A DNA stretch of 64,000 bases from an uncultured Alphaproteobacteria bacterium (GCA_902527045.1 CABZNL010000004.1:30739-94738); one strand, 5' to 3'; shown: positions 30,758 to 38,830, numbered from the stretch's first letter. The notes: generated from the letters alone by a model not told the origin. A program made the numbers and translations.

Positions 30758-32194
30758 ATGAAGCTTGTTAAACTTACATATTTTTTATTATTTGTTTTTT
30801 ATTCTATGTCGTCATTTGCTGAAAAAAGTTTTTTTAAAGATATAAGTAAACTTCTTCCTGACCAAAAACCAAGATTGAGCTATGGTGTTGCAGTTACTGA
30901 TTTTGATAATGATGGGGCAGATGAGTTTATAGTCACAGGTTTTGGATATGAAAATCTCGCTCTAGGTTACAATGGAAAAAGTCTTCAAAATAAAATTAAA
31001 GAAAATGTTTTTAGCGACTTCAACAGGTCTACTATAGGAGTTGCTGCATGCGATATCGATAAAGACGGTCACGAAGAAATATATTTTTTGAACACTGATA
31101 CATACAGTGGCCAAAAAATGTACTCTGATAGATTGTTAAAACTTGTAGATAAAAATATTGAGGACTTGTTTGAAAAAGACATTAATCAAGACGAATTAAA
31201 CTTAACTGCTGGTCGATCAGTTGTTTGTGTTGATAGAGAGGGCAAAGGTAACTACGGAATTTATGTTGCAAACTACGGTGGCCCTACTCGATTTTACGAA
31301 TATATAGATAACAGAGTGGTAGACTTAGCTGAAAGTCTCAAGTTAGATGAAATAACAGGCGGAAGGGCTGTAGTTGCTGGGCACATAATATCTGATCAAA
31401 TGGATATTTTTGCAGCCAATGAAAGAGGTCCAAATTTTTTATATTTTAATAAAAAAGGAAAATTTTTGGATGTTGCAGGTCAAATGAATGTGAGAGATAT
31501 TTATCAAAATGGTCGAGGCACAGCATTGTCTGATATCTTGTACAGAGGTAGGCTTGATATTCTAAATGGTAATTGGGGCGGTTATCACAGAGCGTATGTT
31601 TATGATGACTACAAATTTAAAGATATAGCTGTTCCCTCTTTTGATGAACCTTCAAGAATAAGAACAGTGATTTCTGCAGATTTCGATAATGATGGTTACG
31701 ATGAAGTATTTTTAAATAATATCGGTGAACCCAATAAATTATTCAAAATAGTTGAAAATGGTGTGTTTCAGGAAATTAAACTTAACAATGCTTTAGAGCC
31801 AAAAGGGCTTGGAACTGGCGCTGCGGTTGCTGATATAGATAATGATGGTGTACTTGAGCTTCTTATTTCACATGGTGAGTCTGGATTACAACCACTCTCA
31901 TTATTTAAATTTAATTCAGCAGAAAAAACATCTTATTTGAGGATAAGACCTTTAAATATGCATGGGGCACCTGCAAGAGGGGCAACAGTTACGCTAATAA
32001 CAAATAAAAGAGAGCACTCTAAAACAATTGATGCTGGATCTGGTTATCTTTGTCAAATGGAGCCAGTAGCTCACTATGGGATAAGAGAAAATGAATCTGA
32101 ATTTAAATTTAAAGTTAAATGGACTAACGGCGATGAGAATTTGTTTGATGTGAAAAATCTAAATGAAACAATCATCGTAAGACAATCATTATGA
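30758..32194 (+). CDS. Secreted VCBS/FG-GAP protein with C-terminal ASPIC/UnbV domain
   Basis: This exported 478-residue protein of the CRTAC1-like group starts MKLVKLTYFLLFVF, with a signal peptide ending about residue 21 (SMSSFA). It carries calcium-binding DxDxDG repeats: DFDNDGADEF, DIDKDGHEEI, DFDNDGYDEV and DIDNDGVLEL, consistent with a beta-propeller. The C-terminus (LRIRPLNMHGAPARGATVTL onward) is an ASPIC/UnbV domain. The ATG at 30758 is preferred over an in-frame TTG at 30743. The next gene, a fasciclin protein, overlaps by ATGA. Probable role: extracellular adhesion or binding. Confidence 0.82.
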   Translation: MKLVKLTYFLLFVFYSMSSFAEKSFFKDISKLLPDQKPRLSYGVAVTDFDNDGADEFIVTGFGYENLALGYNGKSLQNKIKENVFSDFNRSTIGVAACDIDKDGHEEIYFLNTDTYSGQKMYSDRLLKLVDKNIEDLFEKDINQDELNLTAGRSVVCVDREGKGNYGIYVANYGGPTRFYEYIDNRVVDLAESLKLDEITGGRAVVAGHIISDQMDIFAANERGPNFLYFNKKGKFLDVAGQMNVRDIYQNGRGTALSDILYRGRLDILNGNWGGYHRAYVYDDYKFKDIAVPSFDEPSRIRTVISADFDNDGYDEVFLNNIGEPNKLFKIVENGVFQEIKLNNALEPKGLGTGAAVADIDNDGVLELLISHGESGLQPLSLFKFNSAEKTSYLRIRPLNMHGAPARGATVTLITNKREHSKTIDAGSGYLCQMEPVAHYGIRENESEFKFKVKWTNGDENLFDVKNLNETIIVRQSL

Positions 32195-32658
32195 CCAAAA
32201 TTTTTTCAATAACTTTATTATTTATATTCTCTTTTTTAAATGCCAGCGAAAGAAATATTGTTGACTCAATATCTGAGAATGAGAGATTGCAAAAATTAAA
32301 TGAACTTGTTATTGCTTCTCAACTTTCAAATAATTTATTAGATTATGAAAATTTGACATTATTTGCACCTTTAGATGATGCCTTTGCTGCTTTAAGTGCA
32401 AAAACCTACTATGGATATCTAAAAGAAAAAAATAAAGATCAACTTCAAAGTTTAATTAAATTTCATTTTGTTGAAGGCGAATTCACTACTGAAAATGTTG
32501 AAGATACAATCAACACAAAGTCAATTAATGGTTTAGATTTAGAAATTAAAAAAACTAATGGGATTTTATATGTGAATGGTGCTGAAGTTGTAGAGTCAGA
32601 TATTAAGTTTTCTAATGGTATTATTCATTTAACTAATAGAGTATTAATACCTAAGTAA
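32191..32658 (+). CDS. Secreted fasciclin (FAS1) domain protein
   Basis: This 155-residue single FAS1 domain follows a signal peptide (about residues 1-18). The H1 motif is LTLFAPLDDAFAAL (about 51-64) and the H2 region runs through LIKFHFVEGEFTTENV to GIIHLTNRVLIP at the end, all typical. FAS1 domains mediate adhesion at cell surfaces. It overlaps the VCBS/ASPIC gene by 4 bases, so the two secreted proteins are made together and may interact. Confidence 0.85.
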   Translation: MTKIFSITLLFIFSFLNASERNIVDSISENERLQKLNELVIASQLSNNLLDYENLTLFAPLDDAFAALSAKTYYGYLKEKNKDQLQSLIKFHFVEGEFTTENVEDTINTKSINGLDLEIKKTNGILYVNGAEVVESDIKFSNGIIHLTNRVLIPK

Positions 32659-32670
32659 AACTTCGAACCA

Positions 32671-34116
32671 CTAATCATCAACAACCATTGTATCTTTTGA
32701 GCCACCGCCCTGTGAGCTATTTACAATAGTGCTACCTTTTTTCAAAGCGACCCGAGTTAAACCGCCCATAGTCACGTAAGTTTCCTTGCCAGATAAAATA
32801 AACGGCCTTAAGTCTTGATGCCTTGGCTCCATACTACTTCCTTGAAGTGTAGGAGTGGTTGATAAAATTTCCAAAGGTTGAGCTATATAGTTTCTTGGGC
32901 TATGCATAATCTTTCTGGTATATGTATCCCTTTCTGATTTTGTAGCTTTAGGCCCAACTAATATTCCGTAGCCACCAGAGCCGTCAGCAGGTTTTACAAT
33001 CATTTTTGACAAATTAGCTATGACATGATCTCTTTGTTTTTTATTATTACATAAAAAAGTTTCTACTTGATTAAGTTTAGGCTCTTCATCTAAATAATAT
33101 TTAATCATTTTTGGAACATAAGAATAAATGACTTTATCATCAGCAACGCCACTACCTGGGGCATTGATCAGACCTACATTTCCTTTTCTATAGGATTTGT
33201 ACAAGCCAGCAACCCCCAAGAGTGACTCTTTGAAGAAAGTTTTAGGGTCTAAAAAAGTATCATCAATTCTTCTGTATATGCAATCTACTCTTAGTCCCCC
33301 TTTAACTGTCTTCACATAAACTTTATCATCTTCTACATACAAATCCTTACCTTCAACCAATGCAACTCCCATTTGCTGAGCTAAAAAAGAGTGTTCAAAA
33401 TACGCAGAATTGTAAACTCCGGGAGTTAATACAACCATTGTTGGAGTATTTTTTTTATAAGGAATGGCATCTACCATGCAATGATATAACCTATTGCAAT
33501 ATTGATTGATGGAGGAAACTCTATAGCGAGTAAACAACTCAGGGAAAACTTCTCCCATTACCATTCTGTTCTCTAACATATATGATACGCCTGAGGGTAC
33601 CCTCAAATTATCCTCTAAAACTAAAAACTCCCCCTTTATATTTCTTATTAAATCTATTCCAGAGATATGAGACCAAATTTTTCTTTTAGGTTTGAAACCT
33701 TCGCATTGTTTTAAATAATTTTTTGAGTCAAAAACTAATTCGTAGGGTAATACCTTGTCTTTAAAAATTTTTTTATCATTATAAACATCGTTGATAAAAA
33801 TATTCAATGCCTTACATCTTTGAATTAGCCCTTTTCTTACTTTCAACCATTGTGTCCTTAATATTATTCTTGGTATAATATCTAATGGCCATTTTTTTTC
33901 TTCTGCAGCATTTTTATCAGCAGAGTAAACTTTGAAATTAATGCCTCTGGAACTGATAGTACTCTGGCAATTTTTTTCAATTTTAATTAAATCTTTACTT
34001 GAATAACTATTTAATATTTTTGAAATTACTTTTGCTTCTTTTCTGAGTTTTCTATCGGGTGTAAGATACTCATCATAACTATTTTTAGAGTTGTAATTAT
34101 CCCAACTTATAGACAC
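32671..34116 (-). CDS. Circularly permuted ATP-grasp type 2 protein (COG2308-like)
   Basis: This 481-residue protein carries the hallmark EDNLRVPSGVSYMLENR (about residues 167-183), GVYNSAYFEHSFLAQQMGV and a late ATP-binding GSGGYGILVGPKA. The early position of the EDN segment relative to the glycine loop reflects the circular permutation of the ATP-grasp fold. Such proteins are normally encoded with an alpha-E domain protein, a transglutaminase-like protein and the Anbu peptidase, a set thought to make or cleave a peptide product. Here it is divergent from Anbu. Start codon GTG at 34116-34114. Confidence 0.85.
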   Translation of the reverse strand: MSISWDNYNSKNSYDEYLTPDRKLRKEAKVISKILNSYSSKDLIKIEKNCQSTISSRGINFKVYSADKNAAEEKKWPLDIIPRIILRTQWLKVRKGLIQRCKALNIFINDVYNDKKIFKDKVLPYELVFDSKNYLKQCEGFKPKRKIWSHISGIDLIRNIKGEFLVLEDNLRVPSGVSYMLENRMVMGEVFPELFTRYRVSSINQYCNRLYHCMVDAIPYKKNTPTMVVLTPGVYNSAYFEHSFLAQQMGVALVEGKDLYVEDDKVYVKTVKGGLRVDCIYRRIDDTFLDPKTFFKESLLGVAGLYKSYRKGNVGLINAPGSGVADDKVIYSYVPKMIKYYLDEEPKLNQVETFLCNNKKQRDHVIANLSKMIVKPADGSGGYGILVGPKATKSERDTYTRKIMHSPRNYIAQPLEILSTTPTLQGSSMEPRHQDLRPFILSGKETYVTMGGLTRVALKKGSTIVNSSQGGGSKDTMVVDD

Positions 34117-34128
34117 ATTGATAAAATA

Positions 34129-34147
34129 CAGTAATTGAGAGTTACTG
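34129..34147. promoter_or_regulatory. Inverted repeat, candidate operator
   Basis: The perfect inverted repeat CAGTAA-N7-TTACTG lies in the 105-bp space between the divergent ATP-grasp and Anbu genes, 12 bases upstream of the ATP-grasp start. Its size and spacing suit a dimeric regulator that could control both genes. No regulator gene is nearby, and the site could be chance in AT-rich DNA. Confidence 0.4.
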
Positions 34148-34221
34148 GTTATGCATTGTTTAGATTGCTAATATGTAAATATTCGTTTGTATTTATTTGA
34201 AATAAGCTATTTAATTGATTA

Positions 34222-34947
34222 ATGACTTATTGTGTGGGCATTAAGGTTAATGAAGGAATGGTTTTCGCATCTGACAGAAGAACTAATGCAGGACTTGATA
34301 ATTACAATTCATACTCAAAAATGTATGTGCACAATGGTATTGATAGAAATATTATTATTTTAACATCAGGAAATTTAGCCACATCTCAAGCTGTTTTTAA
34401 TTCAATAAACAAAGATTTAGAAGACCCCATCAACGGAAATAGCCTAAATAATCTTTATAACCTCAATGAAATTGCTAAATATATTGGAAGATTAACTGTC
34501 CAACACTCTTCTCCAGATGGTATAAATCAAGTAACTTTAGAGCTTGGATCAACGTTTATCGTAGGAGGACATATTAAAGATCAAGACTCTGATCTTTATT
34601 TAGTTTATCCACAAGGAAATTTTATTAAATCAAGTGATTTTAAACCTTATCTTGTAATTGGTGAAATAAAATATGGTAAGCCAATCTTAGATAGAGTTGT
34701 TAAGTCTGATACTTTTCTAGGAGATGCCGCAAGATGTGCACTGATAAGTATGGACAGCACTATGAAGGCAGACTTGTCTGTTGGACCTCCTATTGATTTA
34801 GTGGTCTACAAAAACAATATGTCAAAGATTGTTTATCAACAATCTTTAGAAGTCAGTGATGATGATTATCAATACATATCTAAGCAATGGGAAAAAGGAA
34901 TATTTGAAATTTTTAAATCTTTTGATCGTTTTAAATGGGAAGATTAA
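34222..34947 (+). CDS. Anbu proteasome-like peptidase (COG3484)
   Basis: This 241-residue N-terminal-nucleophile hydrolase is of the ancestral beta-subunit type. It starts MTYCVGIKVNEGMVFASDRR; Thr2 would be the catalytic residue after removal of Met1, and FASDRRTNAGLDNY is a clear Anbu signature. The family assembles into helical or ring-like oligomers; cellular substrates are unknown. It is divergent from the ATP-grasp gene. A TenA-like gene follows after 3 bases. The usual alpha-E and transglutaminase companions are not in the window. Confidence 0.9.
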   Translation: MTYCVGIKVNEGMVFASDRRTNAGLDNYNSYSKMYVHNGIDRNIIILTSGNLATSQAVFNSINKDLEDPINGNSLNNLYNLNEIAKYIGRLTVQHSSPDGINQVTLELGSTFIVGGHIKDQDSDLYLVYPQGNFIKSSDFKPYLVIGEIKYGKPILDRVVKSDTFLGDAARCALISMDSTMKADLSVGPPIDLVVYKNNMSKIVYQQSLEVSDDDYQYISKQWEKGIFEIFKSFDRFKWED

Positions 34948-34950
34948 CTT

Positions 34951-35613
34951 TTGACTATATACAATAATGATAAAACTTTTTTTTATAAATTAAAAAATAG
35001 TTGTAAAAAGCAGTGGTCCCAATACACGGAACACAGTTTTTTGGAGGAATTAGTTAATAACAAACTTCCAACAAGAAAATTTAAGAATTACTTAATCCAA
35101 GACTATATTTTTTTACAACAATTTCTTAAAATCCTATCATTGTGTGCTTTTAAATCTAAAAACTACCAAGAGATGCAAAGATATATAAATTTTATATTTG
35201 GTATCAAAAATGAAATCAATCTTCACATTAGGTATTGTAAAAAATGGAAAATATCACAAAAATTATTGAATAGTATAACAGTAGAAAAATCTAATTCAGA
35301 TTATACTAATTATGTATTAAAAATTGGAAAAAAAGGAGATAATTTTGATATACTAACTTGTCTTTCTCCATGCATCATAGGTTATGGAGAAATTGGATAC
35401 AAGTTGTCTAAAATAAAAAATTGGAAAAAAAGTAAGTTTAGATCTTGGGTGGAAATGTATGCTTCAAAAGAGTATCAAGAGGTAGCCAAAGATAATATTA
35501 ATTATCTTGATAAACTTAAAAGTGATAATCCTTCAAAAAAATTTAGTGATTTAAAAAAATTATTTAAAAAATCAACTATCTTGGAGAGAGATTTTTGGGA
35601 AACATTTGTATAA
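34951..35613 (+). CDS. TenA/PqqC-family protein (thiaminase II-like)
   Basis: This 220-residue all-alpha heme-oxygenase-like fold starts at TTG 34951. The pattern SFLEELVNNKLPTRKFKNYL followed by IQDYIFLQQFLK matches TenA (h-P-F-x-x-x-l, then F-x-x-Y-x-x-Q-D-Y). A Cys in CLSPCIIGYGEIG near residue 138 corresponds to the TenA active-site cysteine region, and YASKEYQE near 170 is also typical. TenA recovers the thiamin pyrimidine from degraded thiamin. The family assignment is good; the substrate is inferred. It begins 3 bases after Anbu. Confidence 0.7.
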   Translation: MTIYNNDKTFFYKLKNSCKKQWSQYTEHSFLEELVNNKLPTRKFKNYLIQDYIFLQQFLKILSLCAFKSKNYQEMQRYINFIFGIKNEINLHIRYCKKWKISQKLLNSITVEKSNSDYTNYVLKIGKKGDNFDILTCLSPCIIGYGEIGYKLSKIKNWKKSKFRSWVEMYASKEYQEVAKDNINYLDKLKSDNPSKKFSDLKKLFKKSTILERDFWETFV

Positions 35614-35615
35614 GA

Positions 35616-35774
35616 ATGGAACCGTCTCCCCTCATAGCTAACTTATCAAGTTTAATTGTAATTACGCTTGCATTATTCTCTTTTTATCTAATGGCAACCA
35701 ATAAAGGTAACTATGTCGATATAGTATTTGCTTTTATTTTAGGAATAATACTTTTTTTGAAGATTATTTATTGA
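35616..35774 (+). CDS. Small two-span membrane protein
   Basis: This 52-codon frame runs from ATG 35616 to TGA 35774. It has two hydrophobic segments (about residues 7-26 and 35-52) separated by a short polar turn TNKGNY. It begins 2 bases after the TenA stop, consistent with translational coupling. Its 3' end overlaps the cysteine-rich micro-gene on the other strand by 7 bases. Function unknown. Confidence 0.55.
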   Translation: MEPSPLIANLSSLIVITLALFSFYLMATNKGNYVDIVFAFILGIILFLKIIY

Positions 35775-35848
35775 CAGCATCCATCACCGCAGGTGCAACA
35801 ACACGGGCAAGAGCATCCACAATCTGGTTTAGGTTTATTATTTTCCAT
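35768..35848 (-). CDS. 26-residue cysteine-rich, metallothionein-like peptide
   Basis: ATG at 35848-35846 opens a 26-codon frame ending in TAA at 35770-35768. Nine of 26 residues are cysteine, at positions 10, 12, 14, 16, 17, 18, 20, 24 and 25, in C-x-C and CCC arrangements (DCGCSCPCCCTCGDGCC). The head is hydrophilic (MENNKPKP). The local base composition is far richer in G+C than the surroundings, as cysteine and glycine codons demand. C-x-C-rich peptides of this size usually bind soft metals or form clusters. No clear ribosome-binding site is seen. It could be a leader or a chance frame, but the composition argues for selection. Confidence 0.6.
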   Translation of the reverse strand: MENNKPKPDCGCSCPCCCTCGDGCCQ

Positions 35849-35936
35849 TAAAATTATTTTTATTATTTTTTTTAAATTTACAGTAAAAGGAATGTATTTG
35901 AAATCAAGTTATTTTTTAGCTAGTTTTTACAATTAG

Positions 35937-36548
35937 ATGAATACTCTTCTTAAAGGCATTGGTAACTCAAAAGATATTGAGATATTTTATGATAAATGGT
36001 CAGATTCTTATGATCAGACTTTGTATAATTGGAATTACAAGGCTCCAAAACAATCAGTAAATATCCTAAAAAAATTTATTAAAAAGAAACCAAGATATCT
36101 TCTAGATCTAGCATGTGGTACTGGACTTTTTGTTGAAGAGTATTTGAAAACTTACCCTAGGTGCATATGTGATGGCTCAGATATTTCAAAAAAGATTTTA
36201 AACTTATCACAGGAAAATGGAAAATACAGAAGACTTTATAAAAAGAGTTTTGAAAAAAAAATTAATATACCTAATCAATACAACATAGTTAGTTTAATTG
36301 GCGCAATGACATATTGTAAAAATCATCAAATACTTTTTAATTTAGTTTCTAATTATCTTTATAGAAATGGTTTCTTTATCTTTACTCAAAGGGTAGATTT
36401 ATGGAAAGATCTCAATTTTGGCAATATATTGAAATCAAGATCTGATTTTAATTTAGTATATAAATCTAGACCTTTAAACTATCTCCCAAAAAATAAGGTT
36501 TTTGGTTCAAATATTAAAATTAGAATAGTGTTATTAGTGAAGAAATGA
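35937..36548 (+). CDS. Class I SAM-dependent methyltransferase
   Basis: This 203-residue protein has an N-terminal YDKWSDSYDQTLYNWNY segment often seen in small-molecule methyltransferases, and motif I LLDLACGTGLFVEEYL at about residues 57-72. Then DGSDISKKILNLSQ (about 80-93) supplies the acidic ribose ligand. The C-terminal third is shorter than in related families. Substrate unknown. It overlaps the following small membrane gene as ATGA. Confidence 0.75.
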   Translation: MNTLLKGIGNSKDIEIFYDKWSDSYDQTLYNWNYKAPKQSVNILKKFIKKKPRYLLDLACGTGLFVEEYLKTYPRCICDGSDISKKILNLSQENGKYRRLYKKSFEKKINIPNQYNIVSLIGAMTYCKNHQILFNLVSNYLYRNGFFIFTQRVDLWKDLNFGNILKSRSDFNLVYKSRPLNYLPKNKVFGSNIKIRIVLLVKK

Positions 36549-36733
36549 TTTGGGAAATTGTATTTTGGTTGTTTTTAATTCCCTTAGCTATTTGGGGACT
36601 TCATAAGTTATTTAGATATAGCGCTATTGGAATACCACTCATAAGAAAGAATAAAAAATTATATTGGGTATTTATGATTGGATTAGTCTTTTTAATCAAC
36701 TTTCTAGTAGATAAATTTTATCTTGTAAATTAA
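36545..36733 (+). CDS. Small membrane protein
   Basis: This 62-residue protein has two hydrophobic segments (about residues 3-19 and 41-57) separated by a basic loop (IRKNKK). Its ATG overlaps the methyltransferase stop as ATGA. A second small membrane gene starts 2 bases after its stop. No family is recognised. Confidence 0.6.
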   Translation: MIWEIVFWLFLIPLAIWGLHKLFRYSAIGIPLIRKNKKLYWVFMIGLVFLINFLVDKFYLVN

Positions 36734-36735
36734 TT

Positions 36736-36921
36736 ATGTCTACTATCATTGAATTAACTAAAAACCCTAACCTTATGTGGTTTGTTTCATTTGGTTGTTT
36801 AGCTATTACATTTGCTACATGGCGTATAAGCCAAAATAACCATAAATGGAAAATTGTTTATGAAAGTTTTAAATACCTTACTGCAGGATGTCTTTTGTTA
36901 ATGTTTTTCAATATGTATTAA
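36736..36921 (+). CDS. Small membrane protein
   Basis: This 61-residue protein has two hydrophobic segments (about residues 11-27 and 43-60). It starts at ATG 36736, 2 bases after the preceding stop, in the same operon. It is the last gene before the tRNA-Thr/lyase island and marks its left chromosomal flank. No family is recognised. Confidence 0.6.
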   Translation: MSTIIELTKNPNLMWFVSFGCLAITFATWRISQNNHKWKIVYESFKYLTAGCLLLMFFNMY

Positions 36922-36945
36922 TAAGTTATAGTACTTTTTTAATAT

Positions 36946-37020
36946 GCCGCCGTAGCTCAGTGGTAGAGCACACCCTTGGTAAGGGTGGGGTCGGAAGTTC
37001 AATTCTTCTCGGCGGCACCA
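36946..37020 (+). tRNA. tRNA-Thr (GGT), integration target
   Basis: This 75-base cloverleaf has acceptor GCCGCCG/CGGCGGC, D-stem GCTC/GAGC, anticodon stem CACCC/GGGTG with loop TTGGTAA (anticodon GGT), T-stem GGAAG/CTTCT with loop TTCAATT, and encoded ACCA. The gene is complete. Its 3' half recurs at 38725-38775 and 43442-43486, so it acts as the attachment site of the adjoining island. The first lyase stop codon is only 3 bases beyond the CCA. Confidence 0.97.
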
Positions 37021-37023
37021 TAT

Positions 37024-38448
37024 TTAAAATCCAGCTTGTACTCTAGAAGGTACTGACTCTTTTATTTTTTGAGAGATTAATGTTTCACATGAATAATCTA
37101 GATTACCTATACCCAAATCTTCACAATTTCTGGCAAAATGTATTTCGTCTGCAAAATATTCTTGGTGAGAATAATCTAAAAAAGATCCGTAGATACCAAA
37201 GTGAAATGCTACCTTGTTTTTATCTTTTTCAATACCGGGTAACTGCTCCCATAATGTTTGATTGTTTTTTGATATAACAAGTTCACCGTTCATCCAAATT
37301 TTATGAAAGGCTTGATCTATATTTTTATTATCAAAATTAATATTAAAGACAAAGTCATACCAGCTATTTCTTTTTATCTCATCAGTTTTTAAAATTGTGT
37401 ATTCTTGGAATTGTGCATTACAAAATTGATGTTTATTTTCACCGCCTGCCCCTGGAGAGCAATTATTATTACCCTCTGGATATAATTTAATACCTTTAGC
37501 TGAGTCATGTGTCCATATTAAACCTCTACTTTTAACTATATCAAGCATAAACATTGGTGGTAAATAGTCGTAGTCACTATGAAATTGTAAAAGTGCTTTT
37601 TTCATAGTCGGCATTTCAAATTTATCTGGTAAGTAAAAAGAAAAGCTAACCCAAACATTTCCTACAAATCCAGTATCATGTCTTGGCTCAACTCTTTTTT
37701 GTTTTTCACCATTTGGGCGTTTACAATCCTCATCTCTTTGAAAACATTCGTCACCTGGGGCTTGAATAAAAAAAGATGTTTCTCCAAAACGGGTTGGTGA
37801 ACTTACAACAGAAAATAATTTAATATTTTTTTTATTTTCATATGCTTGCATCTCCTTTCTACCTGTAACCCACCAGTCATTCCAGCCTTGTAAAGTTGTG
37901 TCATTAGGATTTTCTATTCCAAGATTTTTTTTATATAAGTCATTTGAAAATGCTAAGTTATCAGAAGATAATTGTTTAAGAGTAGCTTTAATATATTCGT
38001 TAGAGTCTTGGTCGCCCCAAGGAGCCATTCCTTCATAAATTACTTCATTATCTTGATTTTTCTTTTCCAAAATAATTTTTACTTTTTCTGGACAATCGCA
38101 ATTTATATCTAAATTTCCGATGATAATAATATCGTCATTTTTTTGTATTATTTTAACGCTTTTTCTGTACTTATTTCCAATACGGACTCCGTCATTGAAA
38201 GTTATATTTTTTACCTCTCCATTTACAAAATTGACTTCATCAATTGCATCTCGCTCACTATCAGTAATTGTTTTTTTTTCATCTACGATTAATGTTTCCC
38301 ATTCTAAAAGATATGTCCCATCTATTTGAGACAAATTTGACTTTTCATAAGAATTTGGAGTGTCATCTTCAATCTGCTTACCGTCTTTGAAAGTTAATCC
38401 CCAACTCAGGGTGGGTACGAAAAACAATAAAAAGATAAACTTATTCAT
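37024..38448 (-). CDS. Secreted polysaccharide lyase-like protein (jelly-roll type)
   Basis: This 474-residue exported protein has a signal peptide (about residues 1-17, MNKFIFLLFFVPTLSWG) followed at once by the shared motif LTFKDGKQ. The C-terminal half resembles the heparin-lyase-I-like polysaccharide lyase family: GNVWVSFSFYLPDKF (about residue 272), LLQFHSDYDYLPPMFMLDI, HKIWMNGELVISKNN, and a final FADEIHFAR. The N-terminal 200 residues are not recognised. The specific polymer is unknown. It forms the only gene of the island segment next to the tRNA and has its own copy of the conserved upstream block. Confidence 0.68.
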   Translation of the reverse strand: MNKFIFLLFFVPTLSWGLTFKDGKQIEDDTPNSYEKSNLSQIDGTYLLEWETLIVDEKKTITDSERDAIDEVNFVNGEVKNITFNDGVRIGNKYRKSVKIIQKNDDIIIIGNLDINCDCPEKVKIILEKKNQDNEVIYEGMAPWGDQDSNEYIKATLKQLSSDNLAFSNDLYKKNLGIENPNDTTLQGWNDWWVTGRKEMQAYENKKNIKLFSVVSSPTRFGETSFFIQAPGDECFQRDEDCKRPNGEKQKRVEPRHDTGFVGNVWVSFSFYLPDKFEMPTMKKALLQFHSDYDYLPPMFMLDIVKSRGLIWTHDSAKGIKLYPEGNNNCSPGAGGENKHQFCNAQFQEYTILKTDEIKRNSWYDFVFNINFDNKNIDQAFHKIWMNGELVISKNNQTLWEQLPGIEKDKNKVAFHFGIYGSFLDYSHQEYFADEIHFARNCEDLGIGNLDYSCETLISQKIKESVPSRVQAGF

Positions 38449-38549
38449 GTTAATTTTTGTTATAAAGTAACAATATTATTTTTTTTTTCAAATATTTTAC
38501 CAACAACTTTAAATTTAATAAATAATTAAGCTAATTTTATAAATTTCTC
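38449..38549 (-). repeat. Conserved upstream block, copy 1
   Basis: These 101 bases directly before the start codon of the 37024-38448 gene match 43176-43276 with only scattered differences. The similarity continues into the signal-peptide codons. The block contains the inverted repeat GTTA-N5-TAAC at 38459-38471 and a long A tract on the coding strand. It probably holds the promoter and leader of the secreted genes. In both copies the similarity ends at the same sequence (AAATTTCTC on the plus strand), so it behaves as a discrete module. Confidence 0.85.
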
Positions 38550-38586
38550 TAGGGATTAATAACAATAATGTTAAAAGGGTTTTCAT
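38515..38586 (-). pseudogene. Leader-only remnant of a secreted gene
   Basis: An ATG at 38586-38584 encodes MKTLLTLLLLIP, nearly the same signal peptide as the genes at 38831-40240 and 43493-44608 (MKTLLALLLLIP, MKTLLTILLLIP). Straight after the IP codons the frame runs into the conserved upstream block of the neighbouring gene and stops at 38515. The body of the gene is missing. This is a junction scar: a signal-peptide coding start fused to the promoter block of another gene. Confidence 0.7.
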
Positions 38587-38623
38587 ATGAAATTAAGTCT
38601 AATAAAAAATAATTTTAGCCAAC

Positions 38624-38643
38624 CAAAATGTAAACAAAATGTA
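38624..38643. repeat. Short direct repeat near att fragment 1
   Basis: CAAAATGTA occurs at 38624-38632 and again at 38635-38643, an 11-base period, about 80 bases from the tRNA-Thr fragment. Helically phased direct repeats beside an attachment core can be recombinase arm sites, but this is only suggestive. Confidence 0.35.
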
Positions 38644-38724
38644 CGAAAATTTCTGAAACTTAACTCACACTTTGGTTTGGCATTACCCAAAAGAACAAGT
38701 TTTTGTTACTTATGGTAGCAAAGT

Positions 38725-38775
38725 ACACCCTTGGTAAGGGTGGGGTCGGAAGTTCAATTCTTCTCGGCGGCACCA
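38725..38775 (+). repeat. tRNA-Thr 3' fragment (attachment site copy 1)
   Basis: These 51 bases are identical to 36970-37020 of tRNA-Thr, covering most of the anticodon arm through CCA. The 5' half of the tRNA is absent, though TGGTAG just upstream echoes the D-loop. It divides a 1.75-kb segment with one lyase gene from a 4.7-kb segment with three genes. This is the structure left by site-specific insertion at a tRNA 3' end. Confidence 0.9.
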
Positions 38776-38830
38776 ATATTAATATTTAGATAATATTTTT
38801 GAATTAAAAAAATAAATTTAAAAATTTCTG

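Noticed and set aside
38725-38775. Possible second tRNA-Thr gene
   Set aside because: Only the 3' part is present; the 5' acceptor strand and intact D-arm are missing, so it cannot fold as a tRNA. The same holds for 43442-43486.
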